From: Bacillus sp. NTK071
GTDB taxonomy: Bacteria > Bacillota > Bacilli > Bacillales > Guptibacillaceae
Reading direction: 5' to 3'
Assembly: GCF_017303315.1 (NCBI RefSeq)
Contig: NZ_JAFKOI010000013.1
Coordinates: forward strand, 38,382 to 102,381
Length of the DNA: 64,000 bases
Shown in pieces: positions 26,071 through 34,587 of this stretch; the stretch's first letter is position 1; each line of letters begins with the position of its first letter. Under the pieces are notes generated by a model. The model saw nothing but the letters and a program-made list of their open reading frames with translations, was not told the DNA's origin and searched no databases. Both the position numbers and the translations under genes were made by a program.

Positions 26071-27765
26071 TCACCTTGCCTGTGTTAGATGATAAACAAT
26101 TGACTCATAAGGACGTAACGTAATTCGTTTAAATGATGCTTCACTATCTTCATAATTGGAAAGAAGAACCTTGCTATGATAACCATCTACGTCAACATGA
26201 GACGGAAGTTCAAACGTTGCTTCATGCTCATAGAAATTATTAATGACCAGTAGTTTTTCATCTTGTCCATTACGAAGATAAGTGAAAAGCTGAGGATCTT
26301 CAGGAAGAAGAAGCTCATAATCACCGTACGTAATGAGATCAACATTTTTTCTAAGTGAGATTAAATTCTGATAATGCTCAAACACTGAATGTTTTTCCTT
26401 CAACGTATCTTCAACGTTAATATCTTCATAATTCTTGGCTACAGGAATCCATGGTTCACCTGATGTAAAGCCAGCTTGATCTTCTGAACTCCATTGGACA
26501 GGAGTTCTTGAATTATCTCGTGATTTATGACGTAGAATTTCGAGAACTTCTTCTTCAGTATAACCCTTCTCTTCTTTCAAAATCGAGAAGATATTAAGTG
26601 ACTCAACATCACGATAAGAAGAAATAGCATCAAATTTAGGATTTGTCATCCCAATTTCTTCACCTTGATAAATGTAAGGTGTTCCCTGCATCATATGCAT
26701 CGTTGTGGCAAGCATTTTGGCCGATTCTCGTCTATAATCCCCATCATTTCCATACCGTGAGACAATTCTTGGCTGGTCATGGTTACACCAGAATAGAGCA
26801 TTCCAACCCCCACCCTCATACATTTCTTTCTGCCAGGTAGATAGAATATCTTTCAGCTTAAGGAAATCAAAATCCGCAACGGACCATTTCTCTCCATTTG
26901 GATAATCCACTTTTAAATGATGAAAATTAAACGTCATGCTAAGCTCATTACGCTCAGGATTAGAGTATTTAATACAGTCTTCAATTGTTGTAGAAGACAT
27001 CTCACCTACTGTCATACTATTGTACTTCATAAACACATTGCGATTCATTTCGTTCATGTATTCATGCACACGTGGGCCATCAGTATAGAACTTTCGCCCA
27101 TCGCCAGGTGCAACTGATCCGTCATCATTTGGGAAATCTTGATTCTTTGAGATAAGGTTAATAACATCTAGTCTAAAGCCATCTACTCCTTTATCAAACC
27201 AGAATTTCATCATCTCATATACTTCATCGCGTACCTTTTCATTCTCCCAGTTTAAATCAGCTTGCGTTACATCAAATAAATGCAGATAGTATTGTCCAGT
27301 TTGATTGTCAAACTGCCAAGCGTTCCCGCCAAACTTAGACTGCCAGTTGGTAGGCTCCTCTCCATTCACACCGTCTTTCCAAATGTAATAGTCACGATAA
27401 GGGTTATCTTTCGACTTACGCGATTCCACAAACCACTGATGCTCTGTTGAGGTATGATTCACCACAATATCCATAATAATTTTAATGTCTCGTGAATGAG
27501 CTTCTTTCAACAAGCGATCGAAATCATCCATTGTTCCATATTCCTCATATATACTGAAGTAGTCTCTTATATCATATCCGTTATCATTTTGTGGTGAATC
27601 ATAGATTGGGGTTAACCAAACAACGTCTACTCCAAGATCCTTTAGATAATCAAGCTTTTCAATAATCCCTTGGATATCACCTGTTCCATTTCCCGTTGTA
27701 TCATTAAAACTCTTTGGGTAGATTTGATAAACGACTGATTTTTTCCACCATGGTTGTTGCTGCAT
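26071..27765 (-). CDS. treA: trehalose-6-phosphate hydrolase TreA
   Basis: A GH13 alpha-amylase-family enzyme of about 564 residues that splits imported trehalose-6-phosphate into glucose and glucose-6-phosphate. The N terminus WWKKSVVYQIYPKSFNDTTG is typical. The nucleophile aspartate is in DGFRLDVINL (about residue 200), the acid-base glutamate in TVGEMSS (about 255), and the third carboxylate in NHDQPRIVSRYG. The ATG at 27765 follows AGGGAG; an upstream GTG at 27786 is less likely. The operon order is EIIA, treP, treA, treR. A repeat copy separates it from treP. Confidence 0.95.
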   Translation of the reverse strand: MQQQPWWKKSVVYQIYPKSFNDTTGNGTGDIQGIIEKLDYLKDLGVDVVWLTPIYDSPQNDNGYDIRDYFSIYEEYGTMDDFDRLLKEAHSRDIKIIMDIVVNHTSTEHQWFVESRKSKDNPYRDYYIWKDGVNGEEPTNWQSKFGGNAWQFDNQTGQYYLHLFDVTQADLNWENEKVRDEVYEMMKFWFDKGVDGFRLDVINLISKNQDFPNDDGSVAPGDGRKFYTDGPRVHEYMNEMNRNVFMKYNSMTVGEMSSTTIEDCIKYSNPERNELSMTFNFHHLKVDYPNGEKWSVADFDFLKLKDILSTWQKEMYEGGGWNALFWCNHDQPRIVSRYGNDGDYRRESAKMLATTMHMMQGTPYIYQGEEIGMTNPKFDAISSYRDVESLNIFSILKEEKGYTEEEVLEILRHKSRDNSRTPVQWSSEDQAGFTSGEPWIPVAKNYEDINVEDTLKEKHSVFEHYQNLISLRKNVDLITYGDYELLLPEDPQLFTYLRNGQDEKLLVINNFYEHEATFELPSHVDVDGYHSKVLLSNYEDSEASFKRITLRPYESIVYHLTQAR

Positions 27766-27825
27766 ATTCTTCAACTCCCTATTCACTACGTATTAATAAG
27801 CTGTTTTTCGTAACGTTAGATACTA

Positions 27826-27925
27826 ATGTTGTGTTGCTTTCCGCTCCAGTATGCTCGCTTTCCGCGGGGCGGTGAGCCTCCTCCCGCTCCAATTAGCGAA
27901 GTGTGGTTTCTATACAAAACAAAGA
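27826..27925. repeat. dispersed repeat copy E inside the tre operon
   Basis: Read on the minus strand it contains AATTGGAGCGGGAGGAGGCT, CCGCGGAAAGCGAGC and CTGGAGCGGAAAGCAAC. This is the fullest GC-rich core of the repeat family found here. It lies between treP and treA, so it is transcribed as part of the operon mRNA. Confidence 0.65.
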
Positions 27926-27980
27926 CGATACCACCGGAACCAACTAGTGGTTTAATTCCTGATGATACCGCTTTGTTTCA

Positions 27981-29384
27981 TTACTCGCTTACTTTTCTAA
28001 CTTTCCCATACAGGAATGTTAATACAAATGGAACGACTAGAACAATCGCCATACCTGTAAAGAAAGCACCCCAGTATTCTTTGAAAATAGAAAGGAACCC
28101 AGGGATTCCGCCTACACCGATCGAAGCAGCTTCCACTCCGCTTACTGTAATGACTAGACCAGCAATAGCAGAACCTATAATCGCTGCAAAGAATGGAAAC
28201 TTAAAGCGTAAGTTAACACCGAACAACGCAGGCTCTGTAACACCTAGAAAAGCAGAAACTGCTGACGTACCAGCAAGACCTTTCGTTTTCTCATTGCGTG
28301 TAATTAAGATCATCGCAAGTGCAGCGGCACCTTGTGCAATGTTAGAAAGTGCAAGCATTGGCCATAAGAATGTGCTACCTGTACTACCAATTAACTGCAG
28401 GTCGACTGCAAGGAACGTATGGTGCATACCTGTAATAACAAGAGGCGCATAAAGTGCTCCGTAAACAAGTCCACCGATCGCAGGTGCAAAGTTAAATAGC
28501 CCAATTAACCCATCTGTTAAGAGATTAGCAATCCAGAATGTAACTGGTCCAATGATTGTGAAAGCAAGAAATCCAGTTACAAGAAGGGCAACGGGAGCCA
28601 CAATCAACATTTGAATTGAATCTGGTATTCGTTTATTGAGGAATGTTTCAATTTTGGCAAGTATATAAGCTGAAACGAGTACAGGTAATACTTGACCCTG
28701 GTACCCAATTTTCTCTATTTCAAGTCCGAATAAATTCCATGTAGGAATATCATCAGCTTGTCCATATGCCCACGCATTCAATAAGTCAGGGTGAACAAGG
28801 ATAAGACCGAGAACAATACCAAGCAATGGACTTCCACCAAACTGTTTGGCAGCTGACCACCCGATTAAACCTGGCAGGAACACGAATGCAGTATTTGCGA
28901 TCAGGTTAATAATACTCGCAAGATCTGCCCACTGTGGATATACTTCTACGAGTGGGTCACTAAAGAAAATATCTGGCCCTGTGAGAATATTATTAATCCC
29001 GAGCAGCAAACCAGCCGTTACGATAGCAGGGAGAATCGGTATAAAGATATCCGCTAACGTTTTTACTCCACGCTGCAAGAAGTTTTGTTTACTAGCAGCA
29101 GCATCTTTTACATCCTGCTTGGACGCGCTTTCAATTTCTGTAATCTCTGCAAAAATTTTGTATACTTTATCAACTGTGCCCTGACCAATTACAATCTGAA
29201 ATTGTCCATTTGCAGAGAACGAACCTTTTACAAGCTCATTGTTTTCAAGAGCTTTTGTATCGACTTTACTTTCGTCATGTAAAACAAGACGAAGACGAGT
29301 GACGCAATGTGTTGCGGTAGATATATTTTCTTTCCCGCCAATTGCTTCTACAATACCTTCGACTGATTGCCGATTAATCGCCAT
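27981..29384 (-). CDS. treP: PTS trehalose-specific EIIBC component TreP
   Basis: A 467-residue membrane permease of the phosphotransferase system. The EIIB domain is N-terminal, with the phosphorylated Cys27 in STATHCVTRLRLVL. A linker follows at about 80-105 and then an EIIC domain of roughly ten helices. HHTFLAVDLQL and GVTEPALFGVNLRFKFPF are the substrate-loop motifs of the glucose/trehalose/sucrose family. There is no EIIA domain; the gene next to it supplies one. It phosphorylates trehalose at the 6 position during uptake. Confidence 0.94.
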   Translation of the reverse strand: MAINRQSVEGIVEAIGGKENISTATHCVTRLRLVLHDESKVDTKALENNELVKGSFSANGQFQIVIGQGTVDKVYKIFAEITEIESASKQDVKDAAASKQNFLQRGVKTLADIFIPILPAIVTAGLLLGINNILTGPDIFFSDPLVEVYPQWADLASIINLIANTAFVFLPGLIGWSAAKQFGGSPLLGIVLGLILVHPDLLNAWAYGQADDIPTWNLFGLEIEKIGYQGQVLPVLVSAYILAKIETFLNKRIPDSIQMLIVAPVALLVTGFLAFTIIGPVTFWIANLLTDGLIGLFNFAPAIGGLVYGALYAPLVITGMHHTFLAVDLQLIGSTGSTFLWPMLALSNIAQGAAALAMILITRNEKTKGLAGTSAVSAFLGVTEPALFGVNLRFKFPFFAAIIGSAIAGLVITVSGVEAASIGVGGIPGFLSIFKEYWGAFFTGMAIVLVVPFVLTFLYGKVRKVSE

Positions 29385-29468
29385 GTTTCCTTCCCCCTTA
29401 GAAAGAAATGTAATTTCAACCAGATAACTCTCCCGTTATGACAGGGTTATCTGGTTGTAAAAAATGTT

Positions 29469-29966
29469 TTAGCTTTTAACTTTGGTAGTCATTATTTCAG
29501 TTTCATTCGTAGCACCATCTGAGTACTTTTTGTCCACAGTTTCTAATACGTCAGCGTTCGTAATGATAACAGGCGTAATTGTACTAGAAGCTTTTTCTTT
29601 AACAAGATCAAGATCAACTGTAATCAACGGATCGCCGACTTTAACTTTGTCGCCTTCTTTCACATGACCTTCAAAGCCTTCGCCACCCATACCTACTGTT
29701 TCAAGACCAACATGGATGAGAATTTCAAGGCCTGATTCAGATTCAATACCAACAGCATGCTTCGTATGGAAGAATTGAATGACTTTACCATTTACAGGTG
29801 AGACAACTTTCCCATCCGTTGGCTCAATGGCAACGCCATCTCCCATCATTTTCTGAGAAAATGTTGGATCGGGTACTGTTTCAAGCTCAACTACTTTACC
29901 GTTTAGAGGAGCGTAAATAACCTCATCTAGAGACTTTTCTTTTTTTCCAAAAAGTTTTTTCAACAT
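29469..29966 (-). CDS. PTS glucose-type EIIA protein, dedicated to the tre operon
   Basis: A 165-residue EIIA-Glc/Crr-type domain. His85 in [20 protein letters not shown] is the phospho-accepting residue, and His70 in [17 protein letters not shown] is its partner. It is first in the operon, ahead of treP. In B. subtilis TreP borrows EIIA from PtsG, whereas here a stand-alone EIIA is encoded with the permease. The ATG at 29966 follows AGGAGAATG. Control is by the operator-promoter region upstream and probably a cre site at 29981. Confidence 0.92.
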   Translation of the reverse strand: MLKKLFGKKEKSLDEVIYAPLNGKVVELETVPDPTFSQKMMGDGVAIEPTDGKVVSPVNGKVIQFFHTKHAVGIESESGLEILIHVGLETVGMGGEGFEGHVKEGDKVKVGDPLITVDLDLVKEKASSTITPVIITNADVLETVDKKYSDGATNETEIMTTKVKS

Positions 29967-29980
29967 GTAAACATTCTCCT

Positions 29981-29995
29981 TTCAACCGCTTTCAT
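29981..29995 (-). promoter_or_regulatory. candidate cre site for CcpA
   Basis: The minus strand reads ATGAAAGCGGTTGAA, close to the catabolite-responsive element consensus WTGNAARCGNWWWCA with one or two deviations. It lies 15-30 bp upstream of the EIIA start codon, downstream of the promoter. Confidence 0.5.
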
Positions 29996-30003
29996 TTATA
30001 TCT

Positions 30004-30064
30004 ATCTTGTATAGACAAGTTTCACTTACAATTGCAGTTTATCTTGTATAGACAAGTTAGTCAA
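30004..30064 (-). promoter_or_regulatory. tre operon promoter with two TreR operators
   Basis: On the minus strand TTGACT (30064-30059) and TAAACT (30041-30036) are 17 bp apart. ATCTTGTATAGACAAGTT occurs exactly twice, at 30004-30021 and 30041-30058. The upstream copy fills the -35/-10 spacer and the other lies downstream of the start point. The near-palindrome CTTGT-ATAG-ACAAG fits a GntR/TreR operator. Confidence 0.8.
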
Positions 30065-30217
30065 CTGAAAAGCTTACCTTAAGATAATAAATTTCTAGGG
30101 GGAAGATAGGCTTTAACTGACAATAAAGCTTTTCCCGTATCCGCTGTCGGTAAACTAAGTAAGGTTTAATATACTTCCAATACGTCTACTAATGAAAAAC
30201 AAAGGGAGGAGTTACTG

Positions 30218-30724
30218 ATGAATAAACAAAATGTGGAGACGCTCTATTTCTCGGATAACGGTCGCATACCGAATAATGATCTACCTCTAGTTCTCTATCG
30301 GAAAAGCCTTGAGGATCAAATCGATTCCTGTGCCAAATTATTTAAACAAAACAATTGGACAAATTCATGGGAAAACGGGGTATTTCATTACCATCATTAT
30401 CACAGCAATACACATGAAGTCCTTGGTGTTATTAGTGGAACTGCCTCTATTACGTTCGGAGGTGAAAATGGGGAAACCATTGAAGTGGAAAAAGGCGATG
30501 TCGTTGTCATTCCTGCTGGTGTTGGTCATAAGAAAGAGCATGGATCAAATAATTTTAAAGTCGTCGGAGCTTATCCTAATGGAATGCCACACGATTTAAA
30601 AACAGGAAAAAAGGAAGAAAGACCTGAAGTCCTTGAAAACATCCAACATGTGCCCCTACCTTCCACTGACCCCCTAGAAGGACGAAATGGCTACTTAATT
30701 GAACTATGGTCGAATTTAATTTAG
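30218..30724 (+). CDS. cupin-domain protein, YjlB type
   Basis: A 168-residue beta-barrel protein. The cupin motif 1 region HYHHYHSNTHEVLGVISG (about residues 63-80) supplies metal-binding histidines and a glutamate. Motif 2 is GDVVVIPAGVGHKKE (about 105-119). Overall length and motifs agree with B. subtilis YjlB, an uncharacterised cupin. The ATG at 30218 follows GGGAGGAG. It is a single gene, and a bidirectional terminator separates it from the converging aldo-keto reductase gene. The substrate is unknown. Confidence 0.85.
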   Translation: MNKQNVETLYFSDNGRIPNNDLPLVLYRKSLEDQIDSCAKLFKQNNWTNSWENGVFHYHHYHSNTHEVLGVISGTASITFGGENGETIEVEKGDVVVIPAGVGHKKEHGSNNFKVVGAYPNGMPHDLKTGKKEERPEVLENIQHVPLPSTDPLEGRNGYLIELWSNLI

Positions 30725-30730
30725 ATTACA

Positions 30731-30757
30731 AAAAAAGACGCCAATTGGCGTCTTTTC
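30731..30757. terminator. bidirectional terminator
   Basis: AAAAGACGCC / GGCGTCTTTT with an AATT loop lies between the cupin and aldo-keto reductase genes. Confidence 0.85.
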
Positions 30758-31625
30758 AAGAGGAGTATTGGGATTTCTTAAACCCTGGAACTGTCTTTTC
30801 ATAGAAGTCCAAGTTATCTGGATGATGTGCAATACGATTATCAGCATGTAAAGAATCAATTGAAACCATGTCTTCCTTGGTTAGTTCAAAATCGAACAAA
30901 TCGGCGTTCTCTTTAATGCGCTCTTTATTAGCAGATTTCACATTAAGAACAATATCATGTTGAAGACACCAACGAAGTACTACCTGGGCTGGCGTCTTAC
31001 CATATTGCTTACCAATAGCTTGAATAACCGGTTCATTTAGCACTTGCCCGCGTTTCAAAGGAGACCATGCTTCTACCTGGATACCCTTTGATAAGCAATA
31101 ATCACGAACTTCTCCTTGAAGCAACTCGGGATGAAACTCAATCTGGTTAATCACTGGTTTAACACTGGAAATTTTAGAAATCGCTTCAAGATGGTGAGGT
31201 TCAAAGTTACTAACCCCAACCGCGCATACTTTCCCTTCGTGATAGAGCTTTTCTAGCGCCTGCCACGTTTCAGTATACAAACCAGGCACTGGCCAATGAA
31301 TTAAATACAAATCAAGATAGTCCGTTTCGAGACGCTCAAGTGAACGTTCAAACGCTCTAAGAGTCGCATTGTAGCCTTGTTCATCGTTCCATACTTTCGA
31401 AGTAATAAAGAGATCCTCTCTTTGAATACCTGATTCCTTAATAGCACGTCCAACAGATTCTTCATTTCCATAATAAGAGGCTGTATCAATTCCACGATAA
31501 CCGGTTTCAAGCGCAATTTTTACAGCATTCGTCGTTTCCTCACCATCTCCTAGCTTGAAAACACCAAAACCAAGATATGGCATTTTCACACCATTCGAAA
31601 GAGTCACACGTTTACCAATGCCCAT
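30756..31625 (-). CDS. aldo-keto reductase (YtbE/YvgN type)
   Basis: A 289-residue NADPH-dependent (alpha/beta)8-barrel enzyme. The catalytic tetrad is visible: Asp and Tyr in GIDTASYYGNEESVG, Lys in LFITSKVWN, and His in DLYLIHWPVPG. The cofactor region is in NVKSANKERIKEN. Length and motifs match the YtbE/YvgN group that reduces methylglyoxal and other aldehydes. GGAGGC lies before the ATG at 31625. It is followed by the shared terminator with the cupin gene. Confidence 0.9.
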   Translation of the reverse strand: MGIGKRVTLSNGVKMPYLGFGVFKLGDGEETTNAVKIALETGYRGIDTASYYGNEESVGRAIKESGIQREDLFITSKVWNDEQGYNATLRAFERSLERLETDYLDLYLIHWPVPGLYTETWQALEKLYHEGKVCAVGVSNFEPHHLEAISKISSVKPVINQIEFHPELLQGEVRDYCLSKGIQVEAWSPLKRGQVLNEPVIQAIGKQYGKTPAQVVLRWCLQHDIVLNVKSANKERIKENADLFDFELTKEDMVSIDSLHADNRIAHHPDNLDFYEKTVPGFKKSQYSS

Positions 31626-31674
31626 AATCTAGCCTCCTTTAGGTATACAATCGAATCCTCTTAAGCAAACACGA

Positions 31675-31956
31675 CTAATGAACCAACTTCTTGTATTCGA
31701 GAACGAATACACTTGGATCCTTCTTTATCATATAAGAAACAACGCCACGATTCGTATGAAGATACAAAAACCCATAAAGTTCAGAAGTAAAACGATATGA
31801 CACATCAAAAACATCCTGAAGTGCAAAATCCTCCTGCCCCGCTCGAATACGATCCTCATATAACTCTATCGCATGCTCCTCCTCAATCGTCCTTTGCCCA
31901 GTTCGCCCCATCTTACGTTCAACAACAACAAACGGCTGAGTAAAAATAATATCCAA
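31675..31956 (-). CDS. 93-residue protein of unknown function
   Basis: The frame starts at a TTG (31956) with AAAGGA 11 nt upstream, or possibly at a later ATG in ERKMGRTGQR. It is predicted to be a mixed alpha/beta soluble protein. DVSYRFTSELYGFLYLHTNR followed by GVVSYMIKKDP resembles the C-terminal strand-rich part of small Bacillus proteins that lack a name. It lies 49 bp upstream of the aldo-keto reductase start, so the two may be co-transcribed. It is a probable real gene on codon use and position, but no family was recognised. Confidence 0.6.
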   Translation of the reverse strand: MDIIFTQPFVVVERKMGRTGQRTIEEEHAIELYEDRIRAGQEDFALQDVFDVSYRFTSELYGFLYLHTNRGVVSYMIKKDPSVFVLEYKKLVH

Positions 31957-31975
31957 AAAATCACAAATCCTTTCT

Positions 31976-32096
31976 TCTAAAGCGGAAGTGGGCGTTTAGG
32001 TCCGACAAGCGCTGGAAGGATTTCATTTGAACACGGGTTTTTGTGTTCGGATGAAATCCTGAAGCGACTCGAGGACCTGCCCACTGCAGCTAGATG
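31976..32096. repeat. tandem hairpin repeat, unit 1 (121 bp)
   Basis: It starts TCTAAAGCGGAAGTGGGC and ends GCCCACTGCAGCTAGATG. Nested arms are GTGGGC/GCCCAC, AGGTCC/GGACCT, AGGATTTCAT/ATGAAATCCT and GAACAC/GTGTTC, so nearly the whole unit folds on itself. Confidence 0.75.
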
Positions 32097-32215
32097 TCTA
32101 AAGCGGAAGTGGCCGGTTAGACCCGTCAGGCACTGGAACACTATAAATTGAACACGTTCTTTGTGTTCGAGTTATAGGGTGAAGTGACAGAGGGTCTGGC
32201 CACTGCAGCTGGATG
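32097..32215. repeat. tandem hairpin repeat, unit 2 (119 bp)
   Basis: Same boundaries as unit 1. The arms are GTGGCC/GGCCAC, AGACCC/GGGTCT, CTATAA/TTATAG and GAACAC/GTGTTC. Most arm changes relative to unit 1 are compensated on the partner strand. A truncated third start, TCTAAAGCAGAAGC, follows at 32216 just past the esterase stop. Confidence 0.75.
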
Positions 32216-32246
32216 TCTAAAGCAGAAGCATCCCCTTACCCCAAAC

Positions 32247-33200
32247 CTACTTCACCACCGCACCCTCATATAACGCCTTTCTTAATTCCTCACCAAGCTC
32301 CTCCACTGCTGAATAAGCTTCCGGGACAATACCTGTCATACTGATAAATCCGTGTACCATTCTATCATATCGCTTAACAGTGACTGTACCCCCTGCTTGA
32401 CTGATTTGTTCAGCATAGGCTTCCCCCTCATCACGTAGAGGGTCATATTGAGCTGTAACAATATGAGTAGGAGGAAGATCACCTAGATGCATTGAATGAA
32501 GAGGAGACAAGTGAGGATGAAATGGATCAATCGTCTTATCTACATATTGTTCGTGGAACCATTTCATTTCTGCTGCGGTTAAAAAGTAACCATCACTATT
32601 TTCTTTATAAGAGGGATAGGTTTTCGTACTATCCACTACTGGATAAATTAACAGTTGATATGCGATCAATGGACCTCCATTCTCCAAAGCCTTAATCGCT
32701 GTAACGGCTGCAAGGTTACCACCTGCACTGTCACCACCAACTGCTATACGTGTTTTATTAATTCCTAATTCTTCTGCATGTTCATATGCCCAAAGGATAG
32801 CTTGGTAAGCATCTTCGGTAGCTTTCGGAAATTTGTGCTCAGGTGCAAGACGATAATTAACAGAAATGACCACGCATTTTGAGCGATTCGATAACAATCT
32901 GCAAAACACATCATGTGTTTCGATGTTGCCGTAGACAAAGCCCCCGCCATGATAGAAAACGAAGGCAGGTAAGGTCTCGTCTTTAGTAATAGAAGTCGGA
33001 TAATAGCATCTGACGTTTAATTCATTCTTCTCGAGGTGAATAATCCGATCGACGACCTTAGCTACAGGTTCTCCTCGGCCCGCCATTATAGACGCACCCT
33101 CATTAAATTTCTTTCGCGCTTCATCGAGAGCTAGGTTATAGAGAGGTGGCTTATTTTGTTGTGATTGCAAAAGCCATTGAATCGATTCGTATACTGGCAT
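32247..33200 (-). CDS. alpha/beta-hydrolase, hormone-sensitive-lipase-type esterase
   Basis: A 317-residue esterase. The oxyanion-hole motif is FYHGGGFVYGN (about residue 80) and the nucleophile serine is in GGDSAGGNLAA (about 155). The catalytic aspartate is in QYDPLRDEGEAYAEQ and the histidine in MVHGF near 285. This is the bacterial HSL family (family IV), which hydrolyses short-chain esters. GGAGG lies 7 nt before the ATG at 33200. It is a single gene whose downstream side abuts the hairpin repeats. Confidence 0.9.
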   Translation of the reverse strand: MPVYESIQWLLQSQQNKPPLYNLALDEARKKFNEGASIMAGRGEPVAKVVDRIIHLEKNELNVRCYYPTSITKDETLPAFVFYHGGGFVYGNIETHDVFCRLLSNRSKCVVISVNYRLAPEHKFPKATEDAYQAILWAYEHAEELGINKTRIAVGGDSAGGNLAAVTAIKALENGGPLIAYQLLIYPVVDSTKTYPSYKENSDGYFLTAAEMKWFHEQYVDKTIDPFHPHLSPLHSMHLGDLPPTHIVTAQYDPLRDEGEAYAEQISQAGGTVTVKRYDRMVHGFISMTGIVPEAYSAVEELGEELRKALYEGAVVK

Positions 33201-33278
33201 TTATGAACCTCCTTCTACTCTAATACTCTTCTTTCTTTCTACACCTGGTATCCAAGTTCCTTGTTGGACCTTAGATAG

Positions 33279-33315
33279 AAAAAAAGCAGACCGCTTAGGG
33301 TCTGCTACTTTTTTC
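33279..33315 (-). terminator. terminator of the DJ-1/Hsp31-like gene
   Basis: AGCAGACC / GGTCTGCT flank a short loop and A/T tracts, with TTTTTTC-type runs on both sides. Confidence 0.8.
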
Positions 33316-33978
33316 TTACTTTCCTTCGATTACTTCAATGATTTTGTTAGCAGCACTTTCACTTGATTGAGGGTTCTGTCCTGTAATCAAGTTACCGTCA
33401 CGAACGGAAAATACTGACCAGTTATCAGCTAATTCGAAGTTTGCACCTTTTTCACGAAGCTTCGTTTCAAGTAGGAATGGCATTTGTTCTACTAGACCCA
33501 TTTCGCGTTCTTCAGAGTCTGTAAATGCACTTACTTTCTTACCTTTTACTAGTGGCGTACCATCTTTATACGTTACGTTAACAAGTCCAGCTGGACCGTG
33601 ACAAACAGATCCGATAATTTTATCAGCTTCTGCTTGCTCTTGAAGGATGTGTTGTAAAACTTCGCTATCAGGGAAGTCAAACATTGTGCCGTGACCACCT
33701 GGTAGGAAGACAACATCAAAGTTGTTTGCATCTTCTTTTGTTACCTTCGTTGTATTCTTAAGTTGGTTCTGAGCATCTTCCCATTCTTTCGGGTCTTCTT
33801 CTGGAATACTATTTGGATCAAGTTCCACTTCTCCACCTTGGATTGAAGTGACTTTAATATCGTAACCTTTTTCCTTGAAGATGTTATAAGGAACAGCGAA
33901 CTCTTCTAGCCAGAGGCCTGTCTTATGCTCTGAATCGATTTCTGTATGATTTGTTACAACCATTAATACTTTAGTCAA
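33316..33978 (-). CDS. DJ-1/PfpI-superfamily protein, Hsp31 (glyoxalase III)-like
   Basis: A 220-residue type-1 glutamine-amidotransferase-like fold. The nucleophile cysteine lies in IGSVCHGPAGLVNV (about residue 124), followed by the usual histidine. The nearby conserved glutamate region is HKTGLWLEE near 18, and LPGGHGTMFDFPDS lies near 92. These features fit Hsp31-type chaperones/glyoxalase III (HchA/YajL group), which detoxify methylglyoxal. GGAGAGG precedes the ATG at 33978. It is single; the pairing with an aldo-keto reductase nearby is suggestive but not an operon. Confidence 0.88.
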   Translation of the reverse strand: MTKVLMVVTNHTEIDSEHKTGLWLEEFAVPYNIFKEKGYDIKVTSIQGGEVELDPNSIPEEDPKEWEDAQNQLKNTTKVTKEDANNFDVVFLPGGHGTMFDFPDSEVLQHILQEQAEADKIIGSVCHGPAGLVNVTYKDGTPLVKGKKVSAFTDSEEREMGLVEQMPFLLETKLREKGANFELADNWSVFSVRDGNLITGQNPQSSESAANKIIEVIEGK

Positions 33979-34090
33979 TTGAATTCCTCTCCTTTATCTT
34001 CATTATACTGTAGTTCATCATGACCACTTTAGTACAATACCCGATGTACAAAAAAGTATGCATTAAATTCTACATCGAGGAAAAAATATT

Positions 34091-34354
34091 TCAGTATAGC
34101 AACTTGGGAATGATGAAAAAGAGATAGAAAATGTTTATAAACACTGCACTCATAACAAGAACCGTTTTCTGAGTCTTCAATTGCACGATGTACATTAATA
34201 ACCACAATAGTAATAATCCGATCGGAACGAGAGCATACAAGTAGTTATCATTTAACAGAAGTACACCTACAAGCTCTAGAATTGAGTATGGCACAATAAT
34301 AACGCCCAAGATAACGTTGATGATGTGAATCCATTTCCGTTCTAATTGTTTCAT
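34091..34354 (-). CDS. small membrane protein of unknown function
   Basis: An 87-residue protein of almost entirely hydrophobic composition. Three membrane helices are predicted (about residues 10-32, 38-57 and 63-84). It begins MKQLERKWIHIINVILGVII. AAGGAG lies 8 nt before the ATG at 34354. No family was recognised and the neighbours give no clue. Confidence 0.65.
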   Translation of the reverse strand: MKQLERKWIHIINVILGVIIVPYSILELVGVLLLNDNYLYALVPIGLLLLWLLMYIVQLKTQKTVLVMSAVFINIFYLFFIIPKLLY

Positions 34355-34587
34355 TTATTGAATCTCCTTCCTGACAATGCACCTTCTATTCTCTAATTCA
34401 CTTGAACTGGAGTCAATCTTCTTTTTGTAGGTTGTTTGATAAATAAGGAGATAAGTCTCTCATTCACACCCATAATTTGGTCATATCATGAATACATGGT
34501 TGTGATTTCAAGCTTTGACGACGGATAGTATGATTTCCCCCCGAAAGCTTTCACGTGTGTAAAGCATTAAAACGGGGAGGAATTAAC

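Noticed and set aside
27826..28452. Long plus-strand frame opposite treP
   Set aside because: It lies antisense to the clearly coding treP and has low-complexity composition typical of a shadow frame.
31976..32216. CRISPR array
   Set aside because: The units are adjoining 120-bp palindromes without unique spacers, and no cas genes are near.
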